NCBI GenBank assembly: GCA_013695775.1
Contig: JACCZV010000337.1
Span: forward strand, 1-7,394
DNA: 7,394 nt
Origin: Chitinophagales bacterium
GTDB taxonomy: Bacteria > Bacteroidota > Bacteroidia > Chitinophagales > UBA10324
Direction: 5' to 3'
This document shows, piece by piece, positions 1 through 5,789 of this stretch. Position numbers and translations under genes: made by a program. Under the pieces are notes generated by a model. That model searched no databases. It was not told where the DNA came from and saw nothing but the letters and a program-made list of their open reading frames with translations. Numbering within the stretch: the first letter of the stretch is position 1; each line of letters opens with the position of its first letter.

Positions 1-1
1 T

Positions 2-61
2 CTTATTGCCGACCTGCTTTATGCTGTTGCAGATCCGAGAATATCATTCATGAAAAATTAA
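2..61 (+). CDS. OppB/DppB-type ABC transporter permease, C-terminal end only
   Basis: Only the last 19 codons and the TAA stop are inside the window; the rest lies upstream. The tail reads LIADLLYAVADPRISFMKN. The DLLYAxxDPRI pattern is the usual C-terminus of the OppB/DppB permease, the inner-membrane partner of OppC/DppC in peptide and nickel ABC importers. Its stop lies 4 bases before the start of the OppC-type permease gene, so the two are almost certainly co-transcribed and translationally close. The call rests on a short but characteristic tail and on the neighbour. Substrate cannot be told from this piece. Confidence 0.8.
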   Translation, partial: LIADLLYAVADPRISFMKN

Positions 62-65
62 ATGG

Positions 66-1388
66 ATGCAAAGCAGTCAACAGCCGTTTAATCTTCGTAC
101 GCAGGGCTGGAAACAGTTCAAAAAAAATAAGCCGGCTTTGCTATCACTGTACATATTGATCTTCCTTACCATGATTGCAGTGCTGGCACCTTTGCTGGCA
201 AATGACCGGCCTTTATATATGAAGGTTGCCGGGCAGAGCCTCTACCCCATATTTTCACATCACAACTCTTATGGGATTAAAAATTCTGATGGCACAACAA
301 AGAATATTCAAATTGATATTGCAGAATGGAAATTGTTTAAAGCAGATAAAATCTTGCAGGCACCCGTCGTCTATTCACCAGGAAAGGGGGATTATTATAA
401 CTATGCTTTTGTCAGTCCTTTCGGCTACCAAAAATTTTTAAATGATAACGGTGATATAGTGAGGATGCCGCCACGTTATCGTCATTGGCTGGGCACAGGT
501 CAGAGAGGGGATGATTTGCTCTCCGGACTGATTCATGGCACCCGAATATCCCTTACCATTGGATTCATCTCCATGGGTATCGCGACGCTGATAGGAATTT
601 TAGTGGGCGCCTTCGCTGGATTTTTTGGAGATGATAAGCTTATTACTTCACGCGGGAAATTTATTATGTGGCTGCCGGGCCTGTTTGTCGCTTGGTTCTA
701 TGGCTTTCAAACTCGTACTGCCTTGTTGTCAGAAGCATTAAGCGGACCGGCTAATGACTTTATTATCCAACTCACCATAAGCATCCTGATTTTTTCACTT
801 GTGGTATCCGCATTTTTATTTATAGGGAAAATGGTCGAAAAGCTTCCGTGGCTACGCCGTAAAATGTTGATTCCCGCAGATACATTTATATCGCGGCTCA
901 TTGAAATATTTGTTTCACTGCCAATCTTCCTGCTTATAATAGCTGTTGCCGCCATTTCAAGACCCTCTATGTTGAACCTGATGGTGATCATTGGCTTAAC
1001 GAATTGGACTGGAATTGCACGGCTTACGAGGGCTGAGATGCTTCGCATCAGGAACCTTGAATTCATTCAGTCTGCGCAGGCATTAGGATATAGCAAGCTG
1101 CGCATCATTGTGCGTCACGCCTTGCCAAATGCGCTTGCCCCAGCGCTTATCTCCATCTCATTCGGGGTTGCCAATGCCATTCTTATTGAATCAGGTCTGT
1201 CATTTATTGGCCTGGGGGTTCCGCCAGATGTAGTTACGTGGGGATCCCTGTTGAATGCCGGCCGCGGAAATTTCGATGCGTGGTGGATGGTGCTATTCCC
1301 CGGACTTTGCATCTTCATTACAGTTACAACCTATAACCTGATAGGTGAAGGCCTGCGTGACGCCCTTGATCCTAAGTTGAAGACATAA
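66..1388 (+). CDS. OppC/DppC-type peptide ABC transporter permease with extra membrane insert
   Basis: This is an inner-membrane permease subunit of a dipeptide/oligopeptide-type ABC importer; it would pair with the OppB-type permease that ends just upstream. A short cytoplasmic N-terminus and a first membrane helix (about residues 24-45) match the OppC N-terminal domain. A roughly 100-residue external loop follows, then the transport domain from WLGTGQRGDDLLSGLIHGTR (141-160). The cytoplasmic EAA loop that contacts the ATPase is clear at about 332-355 (EFIQSAQALGYSKLRIIVRH), and the end GEGLRDALDPKLK is classic for the family. At 440 residues it is well over the roughly 300 of E. coli DppC. 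Besides the large loop, about residues 188-270 form an insert with two further hydrophobic stretches (near 199-213 and 233-254) between the second conserved helix and the ISRLIEIFVSLP segment. The ATG at 66 sits 4 bases after the upstream stop with no obvious Shine-Dalgarno, normal for this phylum. No ATPase or binding-protein gene is in the window, so the substrate is unknown. Confidence 0.9.
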   Translation: MQSSQQPFNLRTQGWKQFKKNKPALLSLYILIFLTMIAVLAPLLANDRPLYMKVAGQSLYPIFSHHNSYGIKNSDGTTKNIQIDIAEWKLFKADKILQAPVVYSPGKGDYYNYAFVSPFGYQKFLNDNGDIVRMPPRYRHWLGTGQRGDDLLSGLIHGTRISLTIGFISMGIATLIGILVGAFAGFFGDDKLITSRGKFIMWLPGLFVAWFYGFQTRTALLSEALSGPANDFIIQLTISILIFSLVVSAFLFIGKMVEKLPWLRRKMLIPADTFISRLIEIFVSLPIFLLIIAVAAISRPSMLNLMVIIGLTNWTGIARLTRAEMLRIRNLEFIQSAQALGYSKLRIIVRHALPNALAPALISISFGVANAILIESGLSFIGLGVPPDVVTWGSLLNAGRGNFDAWWMVLFPGLCIFITVTTYNLIGEGLRDALDPKLKT

Positions 1389-1436
1389 TATCAAATGGTG
1401 GTGAATTGATAGCATTGATGAGCATTTATTCACTGC

Positions 1437-1467
1437 TTGAAAATTTATCACCAAACCTGTACGTTTG
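1437..1467 (+). promoter_or_regulatory. Bacteroidota-type promoter for frr
   Basis: TTG at 1437-1439, then 20 bases, then TACGTTTG at 1460-1467. This is an exact match to the Bacteroidota sigma-factor consensus (TTG near -33, TAnnTTTG near -7). Transcription would begin around 1472-1476 and leave a leader of only about 15-19 bases before the frr ATG at 1491. Because the -33 TTG is also the first possible in-frame start codon of the frr reading frame, this promoter argues strongly for the ATG at 1491 as the real start. Confidence 0.65.
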
Positions 1468-1490
1468 TCCATCAAACAAAAATAAGTTTC

Positions 1491-2048
1491 ATGACACCAG
1501 AACAGATCATTGCGGATGCAAAGAATTACATGGAAAAAACCATTCAGCACCTGGAAGCAGAACTTACAAAAGTGAGGGCAGGAAAAATTTCTCCGGGAAT
1601 TCTTGATGGCATCAGCATTGACTATTATGGCTCGCAGATGCCCATCAGCCAGGCTGCAAATGTTTCAATAATGGATGCCCGCACACTGAGCATTCAGCCA
1701 TGGGAAAAGAAAATGCTGGAGGTTATTGAGAGAGCTATTCTTGCTGCAAATATCGGCATCACCCCTCATAACGATGGCACTATGGTGAAGCTGTATCAGC
1801 CGCCCTTAACAGAGGAACGGCGAAAGGAGTTTGTAAAGAAAGCTCATACTGTTGCAGAAACGGCTCGTGTGAGCGTGCGCAATATCAGGCGGGAAGCAGT
1901 AGATCAAATTAAAAAATTAGGTAAGGAACATATATCTGAAGACCAGATAAAAGATGCCGAAGCCGACATGCAAAACCTAACCAACAAGCTTATCGCTCAG
2001 GTAGATAAACACCTTGAGGTGAAAGAAAAAGAGATTATGACAGTATAA
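1491..2048 (+). CDS. frr: Ribosome recycling factor
   Basis: Ribosome recycling factor acts in the cytosol with EF-G and IF3 to split the post-termination ribosome and free the tRNA and mRNA for a new round. From the ATG at 1491 the protein is 185 residues, the usual family length. Domain I (three-helix bundle) is formed by about residues 1-30 and 105-185. Domain II (beta/alpha/beta) lies between, with the typical VRAGKISPGILDGISIDYYG stretch (28-47) and the LSIQPWEK segment (66-73). The conserved VRNIRREA motif is at 129-136, carrying R130 and R133, equivalent to the rRNA-contacting arginines of E. coli RRF. The end KEKEIMTV is typical for Bacteroidota. An in-frame TTG at 1437 would add 18 residues with no family support and lies inside the predicted promoter. 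The gene follows the permease by 102 bases and probably has its own promoter; pyrH, a common neighbour, is not in this window. Confidence 0.96.
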   Translation: MTPEQIIADAKNYMEKTIQHLEAELTKVRAGKISPGILDGISIDYYGSQMPISQAANVSIMDARTLSIQPWEKKMLEVIERAILAANIGITPHNDGTMVKLYQPPLTEERRKEFVKKAHTVAETARVSVRNIRREAVDQIKKLGKEHISEDQIKDAEADMQNLTNKLIAQVDKHLEVKEKEIMTV

Positions 2049-2212
2049 TAGGTGTATAAATCAGATGAAAAGTAGATGCCAGATTATATTTTTTATTTGT
2101 CTGATTCAATGATTCGGTGGCCAGGGTTGACCGGATTGTAATGGGGGTTCTTTCTGGATGAGCGTCGGGGGATGAAATACTATATTGTAACATTTCCTAA
2201 AACCGGTCCATC

Positions 2213-2593
2213 TCACTTTTCATTGCGGCGGTCTATTGGTTCAATTTCATATACGAAATACGGGGTATCGCCCTGCCAGGGCATGTTCTTAAGTTTCTGT
2301 TTATACTTCAATTTAATCACTGCTCCTTCAAAATTAGCAAGGCTATCAATAATTGACATATCAGTGGGTTTCACACTGAATGCCCAGATGTTATTCAGCA
2401 CTGTATTGTTCTGAGCATTCATGCCTCCCAGGTTAAGCTCTCCCTCATATGTTTTAAAAAGAAAACCTTTCTTCGAAAATTTCATGAGGTATCCTGTGCG
2501 GCTCCCTTCGCTGTAGGTGAAGTTACCAACAAGCACGAAACCTGCCAGGCCGGCAATTACTATAAAAATGAAAATGATGAGGAATTTTTTCAT
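2213..2593 (-). CDS. Small membrane-anchored protein of unknown function
   Basis: The 126-residue protein starts with a short basic stretch and one strong hydrophobic helix (about residues 4-23), so it is either anchored in the inner membrane or exported. I see no lipobox. The rest is probably a small beta-rich domain. Conserved-looking blocks are YSEGSRTGYLMKFSKKG (27-43), FKTYEGELNLGGM (46-58), a central FSV (72-74), and MPWQGDTPYFVYEIEP near the end (104-119). I recall this block pattern from small proteins of other Bacteroidota, some labelled 6-phosphogluconate dehydrogenase; nothing here supports that activity, as there is no nucleotide-binding motif and the protein is far too short. The ATG at 2593 is preferred over an in-frame TTG at 2614 because an AAGGC ribosome-binding-like stretch lies just before it and a TAnnTTTG element overlaps the upstream TTG. 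It is the last of four leftward genes and converges on frr. Confidence 0.75.
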   Translation of the reverse strand: MKKFLIIFIFIVIAGLAGFVLVGNFTYSEGSRTGYLMKFSKKGFLFKTYEGELNLGGMNAQNNTVLNNIWAFSVKPTDMSIIDSLANFEGAVIKLKYKQKLKNMPWQGDTPYFVYEIEPIDRRNEK

Positions 2594-2611
2594 ATCGCCT
2601 TGAATGAGCTT

Positions 2612-2619
2612 CAAAAATA
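2612..2619 (-). promoter_or_regulatory. Possible -7 promoter element for the 126-residue protein gene
   Basis: On the minus strand these bases read TATTTTTG, an exact TAnnTTTG match. It lies 18 bases ahead of the ATG at 2593 and would give a very short leader. No TTG is found at the expected -33 distance, so the promoter is only half supported. In an AT-rich spacer such an octamer can occur by chance. Confidence 0.35.
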
Positions 2620-2715
2620 ACTTTTACTCAGTATATGCCCTTATACGTAGTCTAACTAAGTGTGTTCCAATATTTATATAGCTACACTCTAAGACAACAA
2701 ATCAATCCTGCCCAC

Positions 2716-3252
2716 CTATTTCTTGCAGACAAAAACAAAAGCCGGTGGAATGTTGATAGGCTCAAACTGCACCTTAACCTTCCTGAAATATTTTTTTAAC
2801 CTTCGATATTGAATCAATGAATAGGAGAATAGTATCAGAGTTGTATGCTTGTCTGACACATCATAGATAGCTCTCATGATCTGTTCACATTCATCTTCCG
2901 AAAGGATTCCAAATGGAATAGATGAGATGATGTAATTTTTGGAAGGGAAGGGAGTAGAACTGACAAAATCTTTGATGGTTGAAGCAGACTTATTAATAAT
3001 TTTCAATCGTGAGTCACCTATCTTCTCCAGATCAACACAAAATGCTTCGTTCACTTCGAAGGCATATAACACAGAGTTGGGCCGCATATAGTGAAGCAGC
3101 TCTTTTGTGATGCGGCCGTTACCGGGGCCTAACTCAATGATACATCCCGCATTTTTAAAATTAATATTGCGGATGATCCTGCGGACCAGCCGGTGAGAGC
3201 TGAATGCAACGGCGCCGGATGTTTTAAAAGATCTTAAAAGCTCGGAGGGCAA
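2716..3252 (-). CDS. Class I SAM-dependent methyltransferase, phospholipid N-methyltransferase (PmtA)-like
   Basis: A 178-residue cytosolic methyltransferase using S-adenosylmethionine. The glycine-rich SAM-binding motif I is IIELGPGNGRITKELL (38-53). The acidic residue that holds the ribose is E66 in YAFEVN, and a motif IV-like SSIPFG is at 110-115. The N-terminal LLRSFKTSGAVAFSSHRLVRR (5-22 and onward) resembles the K/T-xGAxxPSS start of bacterial phospholipid N-methyltransferases (PmtA), which make mono- to trimethylated phosphatidylethanolamine. The same fold and a related N[IL]P[YF] motif occur in rRNA adenine dimethylases (KsgA/Erm), so that is the main alternative; here the Asn is replaced by Ser, which argues against a standard adenine N6-methylase. 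No ATG lies between the sucB stop and this gene, and the first in-frame ATG falls after motif I. Translation must therefore begin at TTG 3252 or an upstream codon such as CTG 3264. It lies 91 bases after sucB and may be co-transcribed with it. Confidence 0.7.
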   Translation of the reverse strand: MPSELLRSFKTSGAVAFSSHRLVRRIIRNINFKNAGCIIELGPGNGRITKELLHYMRPNSVLYAFEVNEAFCVDLEKIGDSRLKIINKSASTIKDFVSSTPFPSKNYIISSIPFGILSEDECEQIMRAIYDVSDKHTTLILFSYSLIQYRRLKKYFRKVKVQFEPINIPPAFVFVCKK

Positions 3253-3343
3253 AGAGAAATTCAGTTAAATGGTTACCTTACTATATCAAGAATAAAGGTA
3301 TTCTCTAATCCTAAAACTGCTGAAGTAATCAGTTCTAATATGC

Positions 3344-4582
3344 TTATGGCTGCAATTGCAGCATTGATTTTATTGGATCTGTTCCCATAAACAGATGCTG
3401 GGGATTTTCAAGCAATTCTTTTACGCGTACAAGAAATCCTACAGATTCTCTCCCATCAATGATGCGATGATCATAGCTCACAGCCACATACATCATGGGT
3501 CTTATCGTCATCTCTCCCGCAACCACCACTACCCGCTCCTCTATTTTATGCATGCCTAAGATGGCAGATTGTGGCAGATTGATGATTGGGGTAGACATCA
3601 AGGATCCAAAGACACCGCCATTGGTAATGGTGAAGGTGCCGCCAGTCATCTCTTCAAGTGACAGCTTATTGTCCCTGCCCCGTGAAGCGAGGTCTGCAAT
3701 TTTTTGCTCCAATTCCGCAAAAGAAAGGGACTCAGCATTTCTAACCACGGGCACTACCAATCCTTTCGGAGTTGAAACAGCTATGGAGATGTCGCAAAAA
3801 TCATGGTAAACGATCTCATCTCTATCAATATAAGCGTTCACTGCGGGCCATTCTTTCAATGCGAAACAAACAGCCTTCACAAAAAAGCTCATAAATCCTA
3901 AACCTATATTATGTTTTTCCTTGAACAGGTCCTTGTATTTCGTTCGAATGTCCATGATGGATTTCATCTCCACCTCATTAAATGTGGTGAGCATGGCAGT
4001 AGTGTTCTTTGCTGCCACCAGGTGCCTGCTCACAGTTTTTCGCAACGAACTCATAGCTTGCCGTCGTTCCTCACGGCTGAAAGGTTTTTCCGCTTGCTCG
4101 GGATTTTGTATCGCCGTTACCACATCAAATTTCGTAATGCGGCCATCTCTTCCCGTACCGTTTGAAACCATTGCGCTTGATTCTCTTATAAGCTTTGCAG
4201 CGGCGGGTGAAGAAACATTTTTGGCATATGCTTCTTTCAAAACGGCAGGCTCATTTATAGCTTCTTTCTTAGGCCGGGGCGGCATCTCAGCAATGCTCTC
4301 TTTTTTTTGTTGAGGAGATGTATCCACCTGACTGGGCACCATAGCCTTGTCTGTATCAATGGTGCAAACCAAATCTCCCACCTTTAAAGAGGAATTTTCC
4401 GATGCAACAATTTTTAATTGTCCCCCTTTCTCGGCAGTAAGCTCAAAAGTTGCTTTTTCTGATTCCAACTCACAGATCACCTCATCCTGCTGAACAAGGT
4501 CGCCATCAGATTTGATCCATTTAGCAAGAGTTACCTCATTAATGGATTCACCTACGGCTGGAACTTTTATTTCTACAAACAT
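3344..4582 (-). CDS. sucB: Dihydrolipoyl succinyltransferase, E2 of 2-oxoglutarate dehydrogenase
   Basis: The E2 core of the 2-oxoglutarate dehydrogenase complex moves the succinyl group from E1 to CoA via lipoyl-lysine, in the TCA cycle. At 412 residues it has normal length with one lipoyl domain. Domains in order: lipoyl domain (about 1-77) with the lipoylated lysine K43 in ELESEKATFEL; a Pro/Lys/Glu-rich flexible linker (about 80-122); the peripheral-subunit-binding domain (about 124-158, SPAAAKLIRE to GRDGRITKFDV); a second linker; and the catalytic domain (about 170-412). The catalytic HRIIDG is at 372-377 (H372 and D376). FTITNGGVFGSLMSTPIINLPQSAILG (317-343) is characteristic of succinyl- rather than acetyltransferases. 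sucA, the usual neighbour, is not on either side in this window. Start is the ATG at 4582, 130 bases after the DoxX-like gene; no strong promoter was recognised in that gap. Confidence 0.93.
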   Translation of the reverse strand: MFVEIKVPAVGESINEVTLAKWIKSDGDLVQQDEVICELESEKATFELTAEKGGQLKIVASENSSLKVGDLVCTIDTDKAMVPSQVDTSPQQKKESIAEMPPRPKKEAINEPAVLKEAYAKNVSSPAAAKLIRESSAMVSNGTGRDGRITKFDVVTAIQNPEQAEKPFSREERRQAMSSLRKTVSRHLVAAKNTTAMLTTFNEVEMKSIMDIRTKYKDLFKEKHNIGLGFMSFFVKAVCFALKEWPAVNAYIDRDEIVYHDFCDISIAVSTPKGLVVPVVRNAESLSFAELEQKIADLASRGRDNKLSLEEMTGGTFTITNGGVFGSLMSTPIINLPQSAILGMHKIEERVVVVAGEMTIRPMMYVAVSYDHRIIDGRESVGFLVRVKELLENPQHLFMGTDPIKSMLQLQP

Positions 4583-4712
4583 TCAACTTATTTATATAAA
4601 AGACTGCAATTTACCACTCATTCTTTCTTTCTTTGCCGTTATTGCCAAACCCCAAATTCGAAGACATTGTAAGTAGTTAATGTAAACATGGACCATTAAT
4701 ACTGCAATGGGC

Positions 4713-5168
4713 TCATTCGTCAACCTGAGCATGCTTTATCTTGAAATCCCCAACATATGCGGCAAGCGCAATTCCGAGAGCTATCAATATCAGATTTTTG
4801 ATGATATAATGACCAGCTAAGGTAGGTACGAGGAAAGCTTTCCAGGTGTAGTGTGGCAGTAAGATTAAAGGACCAAAAGTAGTGATCATGTGGGGAATTA
4901 ACAGGTACAATGCAAGCCGTTCGAGGCCAGGAAAGAGAAAGGCTATTCCGATTGCCATCTCATAACATGCAAAAAATGTAACGAAATTCTGAAAAGGAAT
5001 AAAGGAGAGGGTTTGCGACCAAAGCTCCTGAACCAACGCTTCTGCCGGGCTTAGCCCCAGCACTTTTAATAATCCAAACCAAAAATACACTGCGAAAAAA
5101 GAGACCCTGGCAAGAGGAATGCATATTTTTCCAAGCAGCTTTAAAGCCCTGTTTTCAAAACCATCCAT
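4713..5168 (-). CDS. DoxX/DUF417-like four-helix membrane protein
   Basis: A 151-residue integral membrane protein with four hydrophobic helices, at about residues 17-38, 62-80, 84-104 and 121-139. The first ends in YFWFGLLKVLGLSPAEALV, close to the WxGLLK-xxxxEA signature of DoxX-like and DUF417 (RclC/YkgB-like) proteins. Further family-like features are the FxxYEMAIGIAFLFP turn (64-80), HMITTFGPL (93-101) and a YIIKNLILIALG helix (121-132). Members are often linked to respiratory or oxidative-stress functions, but nothing in the sequence fixes the role here. The ATG at 5168 is preferred over an in-frame TTG at 5180; an AAGG lies just ahead of the ATG, and a promoter element lies about 50 bases upstream. 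It is the first of four leftward genes, with sucB 130 bases downstream. Confidence 0.75.
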   Translation of the reverse strand: MDGFENRALKLLGKICIPLARVSFFAVYFWFGLLKVLGLSPAEALVQELWSQTLSFIPFQNFVTFFACYEMAIGIAFLFPGLERLALYLLIPHMITTFGPLILLPHYTWKAFLVPTLAGHYIIKNLILIALGIALAAYVGDFKIKHAQVDE

Positions 5169-5219
5169 GGCCTTGCCCAATTCTAATACTAAACGAGTTA
5201 CTTAAAGGGTGATGTCATG

Positions 5220-5250
5220 CAAAAGTAATTGCTTTGATGAGAACTGTTAA
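5220..5250 (-). promoter_or_regulatory. Bacteroidota-type promoter for the DoxX-like gene
   Basis: On the minus strand, TACTTTTG at 5227-5220 matches the -7 consensus TAnnTTTG exactly. Twenty bases upstream lies TTA (5250-5248), one mismatch from the -33 TTG. The transcript would start around 5212-5215 and carry a leader of about 45 bases to the ATG at 5168. Confidence 0.5.
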
Positions 5251-5687
5251 GGGATATGTTTCAAGCTAATTTAATATTCAAGCTGAGTCTAACTCTAAGG
5301 TAAATATTTCCAACAATGGGAAGTCTTTGATATTAGTGGCCTCTTAAACCATTATTTTAATACGTGGAATTAATACGCAATTATTCAGGAAATTTCCCCA
5401 TCCCTAAGTAATATGAATGTTCCTTTTACACTCTTTCTTTTACTTTCTAACCGATTACGGAGGGGTTTAGAGTACAGGTAGAAAATTTTTATCTTCATAC
5501 ACATGAACTAATAATGATAAGAGTTATCACCTGGTTCTCAAATCATACTGTGTGGTATGTAAATTAAGGCTGTATGGATTATATATCTATTATCTACAAA
5601 ATGAAACTTTTTTAGAATAAATTACCTATAACAGTTATCTTTCCGATTGTATATGATATTCAGATTAATTAAGGGATCGGAACGAAA
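5251..5687. other. AT-rich intergenic stretch with no credible gene
   Basis: This is the bulk of the 621 bases between two divergent genes (DoxX-like leftward, esterase rightward). I see no coding frame with protein-like composition on either strand and no tRNA-like structure. Small structures seen: a TTCAAGCT direct repeat (5260-5267 and 5277-5284), TAATACG twice 13 bases apart (5358-5364 and 5371-5377), a perfect 6-bp dyad TGATAA-GAG-TTATCA (5515-5529), and a 5-bp dyad CATAC/GTATG (5544-5559). Any of these could be regulator sites, but none matches a site I can name, and short repeats are expected by chance in AT-rich DNA. Confidence 0.6.
5515..5529. repeat. Perfect 6-bp inverted repeat in the divergent intergenic region
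   Basis: TGATAA, a 3-base spacer GAG, then TTATCA. The arms are fully complementary. There is no T-run after it, so it is a poor terminator; an operator-like site is possible but unproven. It lies about 260 bases before the esterase start, far for a classic operator. Confidence 0.3.
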
Positions 5688-5718
5688 TTTGCCAAAGGTT
5701 GCGCTTGAATGAAATTTG
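5688..5718 (+). promoter_or_regulatory. Possible promoter for the secreted esterase gene
   Basis: TTTG (5688-5691), 19 bases, then GAAATTTG (5711-5718), which differs from the -7 consensus TAnnTTTG only in its first base. The predicted start near 5725 would give a leader of about 65 bases before the ATG at 5790. Spacing fits, the match is imperfect, and no better candidate was found close to the gene. Confidence 0.35.
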
Positions 5719-5789
5719 ATCTAGTTTGACGGAATATAGCCGGATAAACATTATTTCACAATAAATATCACAGTTAAAAAACACAAACG

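Noticed and set aside
62..91. Tiny frame from the ATG at 62
   Set aside because: It ends after nine codons in another frame; the ATG at 66 opens the clear OppC-type protein.
707..1066. Minus-strand open frame inside the permease gene
   Set aside because: It is antisense to strongly conserved permease sequence, and its translation has no family-like features.
1437..1490. Longer frr start at TTG 1437
   Set aside because: It adds 18 residues not found in the family, whose normal length is 185, and the TTG is the -33 box of a well-formed promoter.
2058..2107. Possible terminator hairpin after frr (AATCAGA / TCTGATT)
   Set aside because: A 7-bp AT-rich stem around a loop of about 35 bases with no following T-run; too weak to call.
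2172..2414. Plus-strand 80-codon frame in the frr-convergent region
   Set aside because: Most of it lies antisense to the 126-residue protein gene, and it shows no recognisable protein features.
2594..2614. Longer start (TTG 2614) for the 126-residue protein
   Set aside because: The ATG at 2593 has an AAGGC just upstream and begins with a typical basic-hydrophobic N-terminus; the TTG overlaps a -7-like element.
2655..2700. Possible hairpin (AGTGT / ACACT) downstream of the methyltransferase gene
   Set aside because: Only five pairs around a long loop and no T-run; chance is likely.
3911..4313. Plus-strand open frames opposite sucB
   Set aside because: They are antisense to a well-recognised sucB; the translations are unconvincing and share their DNA with the E2 catalytic and linker regions.
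4619..4634. Short TTTC tandem repeat ahead of sucB
   Set aside because: About three copies of a four-base unit; too short to count as a meaningful repeat.
5169..5180. Longer start (TTG 5180) for the DoxX-like protein
   Set aside because: The ATG at 5168, four codons in, is a normal start with AAGG just ahead of it.
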